From Tolypocladium sp. Sup5 PDA-1 (Eukaryota > Ascomycota > Sordariomycetes > Hypocreales > Ophiocordycipitaceae), in contig JPHH03000011.1 in the NCBI GenBank assembly GCA_000750105.3, positions 496,001-560,000 of the forward strand: DNA of 64,000 bases, written 5' to 3'. Below, piece by piece: positions 30,820 through 42,635 of the stretch. How positions within the stretch are numbered: position 1 is the stretch's first letter; each line of letters opens with the position of its first letter. The notes under the pieces are model-generated. The model did no database searches and was not told where the DNA came from. It saw only the letters and a program-made list of their open reading frames with translations. Position numbers and translations under genes: made by a program.

Positions 30820-32564
30820 ATGACGGCTGGCGTGTCGGCCCTGGGCTCGTCGGTGATGATGGACCAGGACGTGGAGGAGGGAGTTCCCGCCAGCGATGCC
30901 CCGACCGAAGTCGATATCGCCAACGACAAGACAGCCACGCCAGACGGGCAACAAAGCGATACAGAGACGGCTCGCAAACCTGCCGACGAGCTGGACTGGG
31001 ACCACCACCCGACGAATCCCCGAAACTGGCCGGCGTGGAAAAAGACGATGCAGATGGTCAGCATCTCTTCCATGGGCTTCGTCACGTACGTATCCTTCAT
31101 CACCCCCAACGAACCTCTTCACGGCCTGCTAACCAGACGGCACCACGCGCAGCTCCGTCGCGACATCCATCATGAGCCCCGCGCGCGCCGAGCTGATGCA
31201 AGAGTTCGGCGTCAGCAGCACCGTCGCCCTCGTGCCCCTCGCGCTCTACGTCTTCGCCCTCGGCTTCGGCCCCATCATGGGCGGCCCGCTGTCCGAGACG
31301 TTCGGCCGGCGGCCCATCTACCTGTGGAACATGCCGCTGGGCGCACTCTTCACGCTCGGCGCGGGCTTCACGCACAACTTTGGCGCGCTGTGCTTCCTGC
31401 GCTTCATGGCGGGCTTCTGCTGGGCGCCGCTGCTGGCCGTGCCGTCGGCGACGATTGCCGAGACGTTTGAGCCGCAGGCGCGTGGGCCCGTGTCTGCCGT
31501 CTTTATCCTGACGCCCTTCCTGGGGCCGGGGCTTGGGTATGTTCTGGGCCTCGTCTGGCGCGCTGTGCGTGGAGAGAGAATTAGATGCTAACAAGGGATG
31601 TCTCACAGACCCGTCATGGGCTCCTTTGTCGTCAGCCGCAAGGACTGGCGCTGGACGCAGTGGACGCTCCTCTTCATGGCCGTCTTCTGCATCCTCGTCT
31701 CGCCCTTCAACGGCGAGACCTTCACCCCCATCCTCAAGCGGCGCCTGGCCAAGAAGCGCGGCGAGCAGGTCCCGCCGCAGACGCCCCTGGCCACCCGGCT
31801 CGGCGCCTTTGCCCGCGTCGGCCTCATCCGCCCCGTGCACATGCTGCTCACCGAGCCCATCGTCACCTTCCTCTGCCTGTACGTGGCGCTCAACTTTGGC
31901 ATGCTCTTCAGCTTCTTCGCCGGCGTGCCCTACACCTTCACCCTCGTCTACGGCTTCTCCCTCGAGCAGTCGGGCCTCGTCTTCCTGGCCATCGCCATCG
32001 GCTGCGTCCTCGGCCTGCTGACCATTGTGCTCTGCGACGCGCTCATCTACCGCAAGAAGGCCGCCCGGTACCCGCCCAACAAGCTGCCGCCCGAGCACCG
32101 CCTGTACCCGGCCATGATCAGCTGCGTCGGGCTGCCGGCCGGCCTGTTCTGGTTCGCGTGGACGGCGCGCGAGGGCGTCTCCTGGGCGAGCCCGGCGGCG
32201 GCGATTATCCCCTTTGCCTGGGGGAACCTGTGCGTCTTTGTCAGTGCCATCCAGTACACGACGGACACGTACCAGGGCAGTGTTGTCGCGAGCGCCACGA
32301 GCGCGAACAACCTGGCGAGGTATGGCTTTGCCGGGGCGTTCCCCCTGTTCACTATTCAGAGTAAGTCATTCATCCGTACATGTATCGTCCCTGGGGTACG
32401 CCAAAGACTCACACGGCGCAGTGTACAGAGGGCTCGGGATCAACTGGGCAACCAGCCTCCTCGGGTTCATCTCCCTGGCGCTCCTGCCGATCCCGTGGGT
32501 GCTGTTCAAGTATGGCCCGCGCATTAGAGCGAAGAGCAAGTACGAGACTGTCGATTACAGTTAG
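30820..32564 (+). CDS. MFS transporter, DHA1 (polyamine/drug:H+ antiporter) type
   Basis: Exons 30820-31085, 31153-31536, 31609-32360 and 32422-32564 encode about 514 aa; the introns are 67, 72 and 61 bp. A hydrophilic N-terminus rich in acidic residues ends in DWDHHPTNPRNWPAWKK, the usual lead-in of TPO1/FLR1-like proteins. Twelve predicted helices follow. Motif-A-like GGPLSETFGRRPIYL lies after helix 2, and the motif-C-like LTPFLGPGLGPVMGSF is in helix 5, joined across intron 2. It should be a plasma-membrane exporter of polyamines, drugs or metabolites; substrate unknown. It sits between two NLR genes and next to the secreted pyrophosphatase, with no sign of a biosynthetic cluster. The ATG at 30820 is the first in a clean context (AAGATGACG). 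Confidence 0.92.
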
Positions 32565-32821
32565 GTGGTCACGATGCTGTGGGATAACTAGACAGCCACG
32601 ATAGGCGGCAACGAAAATGTGGGATAACTAGACGGCCACGACGCTGCGGGTAATTAGACGGGGGTCGAGCATTTGTAGCGAGCATATAGAGCATGGTGTT
32701 GTAATTATTCTTCATGCGCCTACCCACCTCAATCAACTAATCGCTGGCTTTGCAAGCTCAGGGGCTGTAGCCAGTCTACGTCCATGACATCAAATCAAAT
32801 CACGGTACCACATAGTTACCG

Positions 32822-34201
32822 CTACTCGACGTCAATGACCTGCCCCGGCAGCTTAATCACGTTAAACTGCTGGTCCAGGTAGTACCAGTAGTCGTACTGC
32901 TTGGGCTTGGCCGCCGGCGGGAGCACCTTTGACTTCTCGGGGATGCCAAACTCCTTGGTGGCGTCCTTGCTGGGGATGTAGCTCTTGCAGGCCCGCGGGT
33001 TGGACGTCTGGCGGGTGCTGATCTTGCCGGGCTTCTCCTTGCCGAGGACGAGGTCCTTCCAGTAGCCGTGGCTTTCGGCGAGCGTCTTGCGCATAAAGGT
33101 GGCGTTTTGGTATGCCTTGCCGACGATGTTGTTGAGGCCGCTGCCCTTGACGACCTTGTAGTACTTGCAGACGTGTTAGATATGCGCATGGCGACTGGAG
33201 GGTGGCTGTGTCGGAACTTACAGTGAACCAGTCGTAGAATTCCGGCTTCAGGCCCGGTCGGTACTTTTCGAGGTCCTCGACGGCTTCAATTGCGGGTTAG
33301 ACATACCGGCATGAGAGTCAGACGGTGTCCATGTTATGAACGTACTGTCAACGACATTCGCGAGCGGATCCTTGACGTCGACGACAATGACCTTCCAGTC
33401 GGTAGTCTCATCCTGTGAGTCCAACGTTAACATTCGACTCGAATGTCCTAACGGCGGCGGTGGTAACTCGCATCAATCATGGCCAGGCCACCCAGCACCT
33501 TGACCTGCTTCACCTGGCCGGTGTACCCCGGGCTGCCAACCAACTGTCAGAATCACCTCAAGTCCCACTATCCCGGGAGTCTGAGCAAACCTACTCAGTG
33601 CCGCTAATGTCAAACACATCCATGGGGTCGTTGTCGCCGGGGTATCCCGTAAAGTTGTGCTTGACGTTCGAGTTCTCCCACGTCTGTGGAAAGGAGCCGT
33701 AGAGGAACGGGTACGACCGGTGCGGCCACACGCTGGCGACGAACCGCGGCTTCTTCTTCTTGTCGTCGTGGAAGATGGGGTCTGTTTTGCACGGGGACAT
33801 GTAAGCGGTTGTTTGGACGTGAGGTGTTCATCAAGGTTCAAGACTGAGACGTACTCAGCGGCTCGTCGCGCCTCGTCTCGATTTTGCCGTCCGTCCAGCG
33901 CGGGATCTCGACGTAAAAGTTTACGATGCTGCTGTCGCTCTTGTTGGGGTAAAGCGGGATATCGTGCCAGAACGAGATGGGGTTGCCGTCCTTCTCGAGC
34001 CACATGCGCCAGTCCTGGTTCCGTGTAAGCAAGTAGTCACCACCGCAGTCGCGTGGCGCTTACGAGCGTGTTGCGAGCACCAACTTCCCTCAGGCTAAGG
34101 GCATTGTAGTCAAAGTCCTCGCCGTCTCTCGGGGCCAGAGAAGCGCCAAGAACGGAGCCGGGCACGAGGGCCAGGCAGGCGAGAGCGCGAACAGACGGCA
34201 T
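32822..34201 (-). CDS. Secreted inorganic pyrophosphatase, seven exons
   Basis: Exons 34201-34064, 34014-33855, 33781-33595, 33532-33472, 33412-33346, 33283-33222 and 33163-32822 give about 338 aa. All phases close. Five of the six introns are GT-AG; intron 4 (33471-33413) only fits with a GC donor. The N-terminus is a signal peptide, MPSVRALACLALVPGSVLGA. The soluble PPase fold follows: LEKDGNPISFWHDIPLY, EPLNPIFHDDKKKKPRFVA, the metal-binding signature DNDPMD inside YPGDNDPMDVFDI, then DWKVIVVDVKDPLA and VEDLEKYRPGLKPEFYDWF. The enzyme hydrolyses pyrophosphate to two phosphates with Mg2+. Intracellular fungal PPases lack a leader, so this is the exported paralogue type. It converges on the MFS gene, with 257 bp between their stops. 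Confidence 0.93.
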
Positions 34202-34900
34202 GTTGGAAGTTGACGACCGAAGCAGCGAGTCCCCCAGACTTGAACCAGACTTGTTTCACGCAGGGGGCATCCAATCTATTTAAATTGTATGCCTAAGCGA
34301 CGTGCTCCGTCGCTCGAGAGGAAGCCAAGAAGCGGCCCCTTGGCATGCAGCTGCTCAGTCATCGATTAAGGTGGTGGAGATGCTCCCGCATCCCTAGTCG
34401 GTGACGGCGCCTCCCGTTATTGGGCCGGGTCGCGCGCCACGGCCGGAGCGGGCCCCGGGGCAGGCAAGAGGGTGCCATTTGGGCCGCTGCGACTCCGCAC
34501 GTGGGCTTGTCTTTTCGTGACTCCGTGAGGCTTCGATAAGCTTACTTTCATCGCCAGGGTCGTCGTCAGAGGGCACGTGGGCGTCGTTGTTGATGTTGTG
34601 AGTAGCTACAACGGTGAGCAGAGTATGATGGCTCAGTAGGGTGCTTGCGCAATTGAACTTTCGTCGTCTGTGTCTTTCGCAGTCCTGGCCTTCATGTCAA
34701 TCACCTGATTTGGCAGACTGAACCTGCAGCCGCACAAACGGCCGACGTTGGCTGCGCATGTGCTGCGGCATGCCCAACCCCGCTCGACGTTGGCGGGAGG
34801 CGACGAGTCTCCCTCAGTCTAATACAACCTGTCTACGGAGTAGATTCGCCGATCATTTACAAGCCTAAATTCCAAGTAACGCATACAAGGTCTCGACGAA
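34202..34900. other. Divergent intergenic region, no gene seen
   Basis: The 5' flanks of the pyrophosphatase (minus) and the second NLR (plus). No coding frame of interest. Confidence 0.55.
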
Positions 34901-37900
34901 ATGAGCTTCGGATTCAGTGTTGGGGAGTTCATCGCGGTGATTCAGCTCGCGAACAAATTGCGGAAGGAGTTTGTTGGCGCTCCCAGCCAATTCAGGGCCG
35001 TCTCCGATGAGTATGTTATTGTTCGCCAGAAGGAATATTTAAGCATTGCTAATATTTACCTTTGTTAGGGTCAGAAGCCTCTCTATTGTTCTTCAAGATG
35101 CCGAAATCGTCTCCTCCGAAGCCGGGCTCAGCGACAAACAGCGAACGGAAATACACGACATTTTAAGCGGCTGCCGCAATGTTCTCTCCGAGCTCGAGAA
35201 GGCCATGAGTAAGAACGTCGAGCTTAAATCGAGCGGCGGAGGTCTGGGCAATCGAGCAAAGCGAGTGTGGAAGAAGATCAACTGGGAGCCCGAGGATATT
35301 CGCGAGCTTCGGGGCAGGATTGCATCAAACGTTGCATTACTATTGGCCTTTCTCGGGCAAATATCAAGGTGCTTCTTCATATCGGCCGCTGTTAGGAATG
35401 CCTGCGTACTAATCACGAACAGCGGGGCAATTTTTGAGATCAAGAAGGGCGTGGATCAGCTGCATCAACGGCAAGCCGACCAAGATCGGACAGACGTCCT
35501 CAATTGGCTTACGCCGACCGATTATACCGCCTTGCAGAACGACACTCTCAATCGGCGGCAAGCAGGGACCGGCCAGTGGCTTCTGGACTCGCAAGAGTAC
35601 AAGACATGGCTACAGGAGACAGGAGAGATACTGTTCTGTCCAGGTATGCCGGGAGCAGGAAAGACCATCCTTACCTCGATAGTCATCGACAACCTCACCA
35701 AGGGTTTCCAGACCGACCCGAGCGTTGGCGTTGCATACATATATTGCAATTTCCGACGACAGGACGAGCAGACAGTATACCACTTCGTGGTTAACCTGCT
35801 GAAGCAGTTAGCTAAGGGCCAGTCTCCTCTAGCGAAAAGCGTCACCGAACTTTTCGACGGACACAAGACAAACCGAACACGCCCGCTACTTGACGAGATC
35901 TTGACAGTCCTACGATGCGTGATAGGCACATATACGAGAGTCTTTGTTGTCGTCGACGCGCTTGATGAATGCTCAACCTCTGATGGGTGCCGGGCAAGGC
36001 TCCTGTCGGAACTCTTTAGCCTACAGGCTAGCTATAAAGTGAACTTGTTCGCCACTTCGAGGATGATTGAGATTACCGAGAAGTTTGTTGAAGGGGTCTC
36101 ATTGGAGATAAGTGCTAGCGACGAAGACGTGCAAACGTACATTGATGGCCATCTCTCACAACTTCCAACATTCGTCAGAAGCAATCCCGATCTGCAGGAA
36201 GAAATCAGAACTCAGATCGTGAGCGCTGTTAACGGAATGTGCGTTACCTCTCCAGTCAAGTAGACAACACTGACGCCACTAGGTTTTTGCTGGCGCAACT
36301 GCACCTGGATTCTCTAAAAGGGAAAAGGTCGCCCAAGGCACTCCGCGTCGCCATAAAGAATCTGGCCGCAGGATCTAACGCATATGACCATGCATATGAC
36401 GATGCGATGGAAAGAATTTGCTGCCAGTTATCCGACGAGGAGGAGCTTGCTAAGCAGGCCTTGTCGTGGATTACCTGCGCAAGGGCGCCGCTGACTACGA
36501 CCGAACTCCAGCACGCGCTTGCGGTAGAAGCCGGCGAACATGAACTAGACGAAGAGAACCTGTCGCAGATCGAAGACATTATATCGGTATGTGCTGGTTT
36601 AGTCACGGTCGATGAAGAGAGCGACATCATCCGACTAGTCCACTACACAACGCAGGACTACTTTAAGCGAGCGCGAAGCCATTGGTTCCCAAACGCGGAA
36701 GCCGATATGACGACAGTCTGCGTTACGTATATCTCGTTTAACGTGTTCGATACTGGGCCTTGCCGCACAGGCAAGGAATTTGAGAAGCGGCTGCAGTCAA
36801 ATCAGCTCTACGCCTACGCGGCACGTAACTGGGGCCATCATGCCCGCGAAGCCGGTACCCAAAGTCAGACGATCGATAGCTTCCTCAAAAAGGAGGCTCA
36901 AGTTGACGCGGCATTCCAAACGCTGATAGTCGACCAATATGAGATGATTTCAGAGTACAGCGAAATATTTCCCGCGCAAATGACGGGACTGCACTTCGCG
37001 GCATATTTTGGAGCTGAAAACTTGGCATGTCAGCTATTAGATACTAATAGTCTAGGCTTGACAAATAGTTCCGGTCGAACGCCGCTTAGCTTAGCGGGTG
37101 AGAACGGCCACGAAGCCATCGTTAGGCTATTTCTCGACAAGGGCGCCGATATCGAGTCGAAGCAAGAGTATGGTCAGACGCCGCTTAGCTTAGCGGGTGA
37201 GAACGGCCACGAAGCCATCGTTAGGCTATTTCTCGACAAGGGCGCCGATATCGAGTCGAAGAATAAGTATGGTCGGACGCCGCTTATCTTAGCGGCTCAA
37301 GGTGGCTTCGAAGCCATCGTTAAGCTACTTCTCGAGAATAGTGCCGACGTCGAGTCAAAGGATATGTATGGGAGGACGCCGCTTAGCGTAGCAGCTTGGA
37401 ATGGCCTCGAAGCCGTCGTTGGGCTACTTCTCGATAAGGGCACCGATATCGAGTCGAAGGATAAGAAAGGTCGAACGCCGCTTAGCTGGGCGGCTCCACG
37501 TGGCTACGAAGCCGCCGTTAGACTACTTCTCGAGAAGGGCGCCGATATCGAGTCGAAGGATAAGGAAGGTCGAACGCCGCTTAGCTTAGCGGCTCCGTAT
37601 AGCAAAGCTATCGTTAGGCTACTTCTCGAGAAGAACGCCGATATCGAGTCGAAGGATGAGCATGGTCGGACGCCGCTTAGCTTAGCGGCTCAATATGGCC
37701 GCGAAGCTATCGTTAAGCTACTTCTCGAGAAGAACGCCGATATCGAGTCGAAAGATGAGCATGGTCGGACGCCGCTTAGCTTGGCCGCACGGCCGGCCCA
37801 TTATTTCGGCCACGAAGCTGTTGTCAAGCTGCTTCTCGAGAAAGGCGCCGACGTCGAGTCGAAGGATAAGGATAGTCGGACGCCGCTAAACTGGGCGGCT

Positions 37901-37990
37901 GAGAATAGACCGACGCCACTAAACTGGAAGCATGATATGATTCAAAAAGGTATCGTCAAGCTTCTCGGGAAGAACGTTCTTGACAACTAG
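34901..37990 (+). CDS. NLR-type receptor: HeLo-like N-terminus, NACHT, ankyrin repeats
   Basis: Exons 34901-35010, 35069-35368, 35423-36238 and 36283-37990 encode about 977 aa. Intron 2 (54 bp) is in frame without stops, so its removal is likely but not forced. The N-terminus (MSFGFSVGEFIAVIQLANKL, VRSLSIVLQDAEIV) is the helical domain common at the start of fungal STAND proteins. NACHT motifs are CPGMPGAGKT (~210) and FVVVDALDEC (~310), followed by NGMFLLAQLHLDSL across intron 3 and a winged-helix-like segment. About ten ankyrin repeats (~641-970) close the protein, the first two units sharing at least 80 identical bases. By family analogy it is a candidate trigger of programmed cell death or incompatibility after oligomerisation. 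It has no PNP domain, unlike the NLR at 24886. Confidence 0.9.
37075..37900 (+). repeat. Near-identical 99-bp ankyrin-coding units
   Basis: Units recur every 99 bp. The segments at about 37078-37162 and 37177-37261 are identical across some 84 bases; later units share GCCGATATCGAGTCGAAG and ACGCCGCTTAGCTTAGCGG. One unit carries a four-residue insertion (near 37795-37810). Confidence 0.85.
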
Positions 37991-38288
37991 AGAATGACTT
38001 CCTTTCACGAACTCGCAATGTAGTCAGCAAAGTTGAGCGATATCCTGCTGGCGTATTGTATACAATTGGTGAACACAGTTGGTTGGTCTACTGGTGCCTA
38101 CTGCACATGCCAAGGAAGAGCTAAAATTCAGTAAACTACGAAGTATTGACCCCGTACCAGTAGAAAGCCTAGGAGGCGGAGAGTGCCAGTTTACATTACG
38201 CGTACTCTGTCCCTGTGCATGCCAAGTATGCCGTACAACCCGGAAGCTGACAGCTGAGTGTCGACTGGTGTGAGTCCACCGTCTGCAA

Positions 38289-39889
38289 TCATTCGGGAAA
38301 GTGAAAGAGCGCAGTCAACGTCGCCGAGATGTGCGGGATGTCGTATCCCTTCAAGCCTGCCACAAACCTCGTCTGAACCTCCAGCAGCGGACCAGCAATC
38401 TCCCGCCAACTCAGCGTGTGGCCCGTCTCGACGAACCCGCCTTCATCGCGCCACTCCGTCCTCGTCGCCGGCAGCAACCTGCCATCTCTCTTCCGGAACT
38501 GTCCATCGACGAGCACGGCATCGACATCGCCAACACTCGAATGCAGCACAATGGCCATCACGGGGTCCTGCTGCGCGGCACCAACCATGGCCGGGCTCAG
38601 CGCGTCGAAGACCACCAGATCGGCCTTTTTGCCCACCGCGACGCTGCCAATCTCCTCGTCCATGCACAGCGCGCGCGCCCCCTGGATGGTGCCCATGTTG
38701 AACGCCTCGTGGGTCGTGTGGTAAACGGCCTTCGGCAGGGTGCCTCGTCCCTGGTGCGCCGCGCTGTCCAGCCCGCGCGCCGACTGCAAGCCCACGCGCA
38801 TCTCGTTGACCAGGCTCCCGCTCGTGATGGCCTGGCAGTCGACGCCGAACGCGCAGACCTTGTCCATGTTGAGCTCCCCCTCACGGAAGACGACCGGTGG
38901 GCCAACAGTCATGGCGTGCTCCGAGTTTGGCGTCGCCGCGACAAAGGCGTTGGCCTCCTTCATCAGCCTCGCGTCCTCGGCCGTTGCGCCCCCGGCGTGG
39001 GCCAGCACGACTCGCTCATCCAGGAGGCCGTAGCTCTTCAGCAGCGCGGGGAGGCTCCTGCTCTGCGCGCCCTGGGGCCGGCAGTAGTGCGAGGTGATGA
39101 TGCCGGCGCCGAGGGACTTGGCCTTGTTGACGAGAGCCTGGACGGTATCCTTGGGCAGATGGTAAAAGTCGAACCCGAAGCCCAGTCGCACGCGTGACTT
39201 GGGGTCGCCGAGGGGACGGCTCTGGGCGAGCTGTTCAAAGGTCTCCATGAGCCAGTCGGGGAGTGCCTCCGGGGAGAACGCGGGCTTGGGCTTGGCCTCG
39301 GTGAGCTTGAGCGTGGGCGTGTAGGCGTAGATGGATCGCAGGCCAGACGACAGGGTACCCGCGATGGCATGCTTGCCTGAGACACTGGAATCAGCGACAC
39401 CGTCTCACGGCGGTAACTGTTTCAAGACTAACTGTGGTTGGGAGACCAGTTGCAATGCGAGTGGTCCAAGACCGTGGTCGTGCCCGCATCGAGCAGCTCC
39501 ATGCTCGCCGCCAGATTACCCCAGAAGAAGTCCTGGGGCTCGAGGGTCTGGCTAGCGGTATACACTGCGCCTCGTCAGCACATCGCGGCCTTTAAGCGCC
39601 GCATCTCGTCTGCCAGGCACGCACTGATGGCCATGTACGGGACGAATGCGCAGTCGCCGTACAACCCTTTCAACGGCGCCTCCCACAGGTGGTGATGGGT
39701 GTCGACGAACCCAGGCGAGACGATCTTGTCGGTGCAGTCGAGGACGTCGTAGCCCTCTGGTGCTGCGATGTCGGGCTCGATCCTTGCGATGCGGCCTCCC
39801 TCGACGAGGACGTCTGCCCTTGTCGGCGTAATCTTGTCGTCATCGCCGTGGATGAGGACCGTGCCTCCTTTGAGCAGAACGGCGGACAT
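38289..39889 (-). CDS. Amidohydrolase, TRZ/ATZ (cytosine/guanine deaminase-like) family
   Basis: Exons 39889-39625, 39564-39433 and 39376-38289 give about 494 aa; introns are 60 and 56 bp. The ATG at 39887-39889 starts MSAVLLKGGTVLIHGDDDK. Metal-site features in order: PGFVDTHHHLWEA (HxH), the helix IITSHYCRPQ, VLAHAGGA, and SEHAMTVGPP with FGVDCQAITSGSLVNEMR. The C-terminal GSVAVGKKADLVVFD closes the small beta domain. Enzymes of this family hydrolyse amino or chloro groups from purines, pyrimidines or triazines; the substrate here cannot be read from sequence. Intron 1 lies just after the metal-binding HxH region, where splicing replaces an apparent early stop. It is co-oriented with the PhzF gene 0.9 kb upstream. 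Confidence 0.9.
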
Positions 39890-40769
39890 GATGATGCTGG
39901 GTGCGGGTTGATGGCGACGGTAGAAACAGTCGCGCCGTGATTCGCGCGATATATATACAACCAACGCCGGTCGCGTGACGTCGGAGCTCTGACCTGACGT
40001 ATCCGCAGCGTTGGGCCGTGCTTATTAGGTATTGTTCAACCCTAAATACCCGGCGACGGCACCGAGAGTGGGACCAGGGCAAGCCGCGCCGGAGGCTTCG
40101 GCCCCCAGGTCATCCACCCGGGGCCCGTCGCCCTTGGCCGCGCGCAGCACCCAACCAGCTGGGCAATGCAGAATCCCCTTCATCTCGGCGAAAAGGGGCG
40201 GATGCAATGGCCAGGTGCATTGCCGGCCACGGATATAGCTTGTTAAGCCCGGCCGCAGTCGTTTGCGCCGAGCTGGGGGTCTGTAAATCCGACAGCTTCG
40301 CGGCTTCGCGACTACCGTATATGCGCGATGGTGCACGGGCTGCGGAGATGATAAAGCCTGATGCCACGCTGCGCTGTTTCAGCTGGATGCCTCTTTAGCC
40401 TTTGTATGCCAATCGTAGATGATCTACGGGCAGAAGAGCCACGATGTCCACGACATCGGCAGCATACGTTCACATGTACTAATCCTCTTGGGCTAATTAC
40501 GAAGTAGTTTGTTTGTACCAAACCGCCCGTCTCCGGGTCTGGGCGAACTACACGACGGCAATTCAATTCTCTGCAGGCTGCAAGTCCATAAAGAGCTTCT
40601 CGACATTGGAGTTTTATAGGAACTGTATAAACAAAATGTGGGAAAGAGACGCGCACGCGATGGCCAGGTAATCAGACGCTTCACTTACATGATCATCAAG
40701 AACGCAAACACCCAGTCCAACGCCGCTCCTTTCAACACTTGTCGCTATTCACAATGCAAACAACCCGTC
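39890..40769. other. Intergenic, no gene seen
   Basis: It contains the promoter of the amidohydrolase (a TATATATA run at about 39949-39957, 60 bp before its ATG) and the 3' flank of the PhzF gene. Frames at 40025-40684 look spurious. Confidence 0.55.
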
Positions 40770-41792
40770 TCAAAACGCAGTCGACGCATCAGGAACAGCC
40801 ATCCGTCCCTCCGCCACGCGCACACCCCCTCCCACGATGTCAACATCCACCCGCCCAGCACCGTCCGCGCTCAGCTCCACGCGGATAACACACTCCCTTC
40901 CCACCCTGTGCCCCTGCTGGACCTCAATCCCGGCCGACCGGCCGACCAGCTCCAGCGCGCCGTGGCCGTACAGGTACGCGGACAGCGGCCCCGCTGCGCT
41001 CCCCGTCGCCGGGTCCTCGCCGGACATGCCCGGGCTGAAGAACCGCGCGCGGTACGTCTGGCCGACGGCGGACGCGACGGGGGTGAAGAGGTAGATCCCG
41101 TAGGCGGCTTCGTCCACGGCGGCGAGCTGCTGAAGGAGCTTGTCTCTCTGGACGGCTGCCCTGTCGAGTGCGTCGACGGAGGACACGGGGACCAGGAGGT
41201 GGCGGGTCGTGGATGTGGACATGACTTGCGGCGGCAGATGCACTGGTTTTGCATCGGCTCCGGTCTCGATCTCCAGGCCTACCTCGTCGGGGGATAGGCC
41301 AATACTTGCCGCCAAAGACGCCGGGTCAGGATGCTCCGCGTGCTCCTTTGGCGGAGCCTGTCTCAACGAAACGGAGATTTCGTATCCGGCGTCCGACGCT
41401 CTCTTCTTCCTGACTATCCTGACGGGAGTCACCTCCGTCCCCAGCTCCTGGTGAACCACAAGCTCCTCGGCGTCAGCAGCGCCATCAACAGCCCCCGGCG
41501 CCGCAAAGTCCAGCCGCCCGTCCTGCGCGAGGAACCACCACGCGCCGAGGATGTTGTGCCCGGCGCCAAACACCTCCCGCCCGTCGGGGAGAAACGACCG
41601 CAGCCGGCAGGTCGCCCCGGGCCGTGTGGGGCGCAAGAAGAAGGTGGTCTCGGAGAGGTTGAACTGGCGGGTGATTAATTTCATCTGCGCATCTGAGAGG
41701 CTGCCCGCGGTGTCGTCCACGACGGCGAGGGGGTTGCCCTTGTACGGCGTCGCGGAGAAGATGTCGACGATCCAGTATCGCACGGAGGTCAT
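40770..41792 (-). CDS. PhzF-family protein (phenazine-biosynthesis-like isomerase fold)
   Basis: A single exon of 340 aa from the ATG at 41790-41792 (MTSVRYWIVDIFSATPYKGN). Family marks are GNPLAVV near the N-terminus, FNLSETTFF with the catalytic Glu, the mirrored half RARFFSPGMSGEDPATGSAA, and a C-terminal beta-strand repeat. PhzF enzymes isomerise small metabolites through a diaminopimelate-epimerase fold. Fungal members are widespread and mostly uncharacterised, so a role in phenazines should not be assumed. It is divergent from the ferroportin gene and co-oriented with the amidohydrolase. Confidence 0.92.
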   Translation of the reverse strand: MTSVRYWIVDIFSATPYKGNPLAVVDDTAGSLSDAQMKLITRQFNLSETTFFLRPTRPGATCRLRSFLPDGREVFGAGHNILGAWWFLAQDGRLDFAAPGAVDGAADAEELVVHQELGTEVTPVRIVRKKRASDAGYEISVSLRQAPPKEHAEHPDPASLAASIGLSPDEVGLEIETGADAKPVHLPPQVMSTSTTRHLLVPVSSVDALDRAAVQRDKLLQQLAAVDEAAYGIYLFTPVASAVGQTYRARFFSPGMSGEDPATGSAAGPLSAYLYGHGALELVGRSAGIEVQQGHRVGRECVIRVELSADGAGRVDVDIVGGGVRVAEGRMAVPDASTAF

Positions 41793-42635
41793 GTTGCCTG
41801 CAGTCGAGGTACCGGTGTGGAATTGCAGCTGATTCAGGCTCTGATGCAAGTCTTGTTCCAGCAGTTCAACGGCATTGTAGCGCGCAATTCACGGCTTTAT
41901 ACTCTGGTAGCCTGTAGGATCAACAAAGTTGGTGCGGCTGAGTGCCGACTCTCTCCAAGCCACAGACATTCCGGTTACAAATCAACTGTACGAAGTAATT
42001 AGCTTAACGATCATCACCCCAAAAGCGTTGATCGTATTGAATCCGAGGATGACAAACCTCACGTCTTGACTAATTCGTCAACTGCCAACGGTCTCTTCCT
42101 TGACTGCACGCGCATCGTGCCATGCCGCAACACGCGCATGAAATGTCGTGACGATTTACGAGTCGAACCGGGGCTTGTTTTCCAACCGCATTGAGGAGGA
42201 AACAACTTGACGCTGTTAACAGTCCCTCAAGGTTCTCGGCGGCTCGCTCACAATCGAGCTACGGATACTCCGTACCGAAGCAGACTAACTTACTTGCTAG
42301 TCTGAACGACGCCGGCTACGGATCTCCCGCTGCCGGATCGCACCACCAATGCTGGCCGCTTCTGCTTCTGCTCCTGCCCAATCGCTCCTTGTCGCGCAAC
42401 CAACGCCGCTCAGCTGGTTTGCTGGCGTGCTGGAGTCGAATCGTTCGGGTACACGAGCACCGAGAGCTTGAATGTCGTGCCACTTGCCGTGACGGGTTCT
42501 TGTTGTTTCTGAGACTGGCCCTTTGATGTTGCTGTTTGAACTTTGAAGCAGTTGAGCGGAGGTCTGCCTTTATTGTGCGCGATTTGAGAGAACAGGGTCA
42601 TCTCGGAGACTTACACCAACAACCCATCCGACATC
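41793..42635. other. Divergent intergenic region, no gene seen
   Basis: The 5' flanks of the PhzF-like and ferroportin genes. No supported coding sequence. Confidence 0.55.

Noticed and set aside
31100..32098. 332-codon minus-strand frame
   Set aside because: Antisense to the MFS transporter; its Glu/Gly/Arg-rich product reflects G+C bias.
38301..39197. 298-codon plus-strand frame
   Set aside because: Antisense to the amidohydrolase exon, which has clear catalytic motifs.
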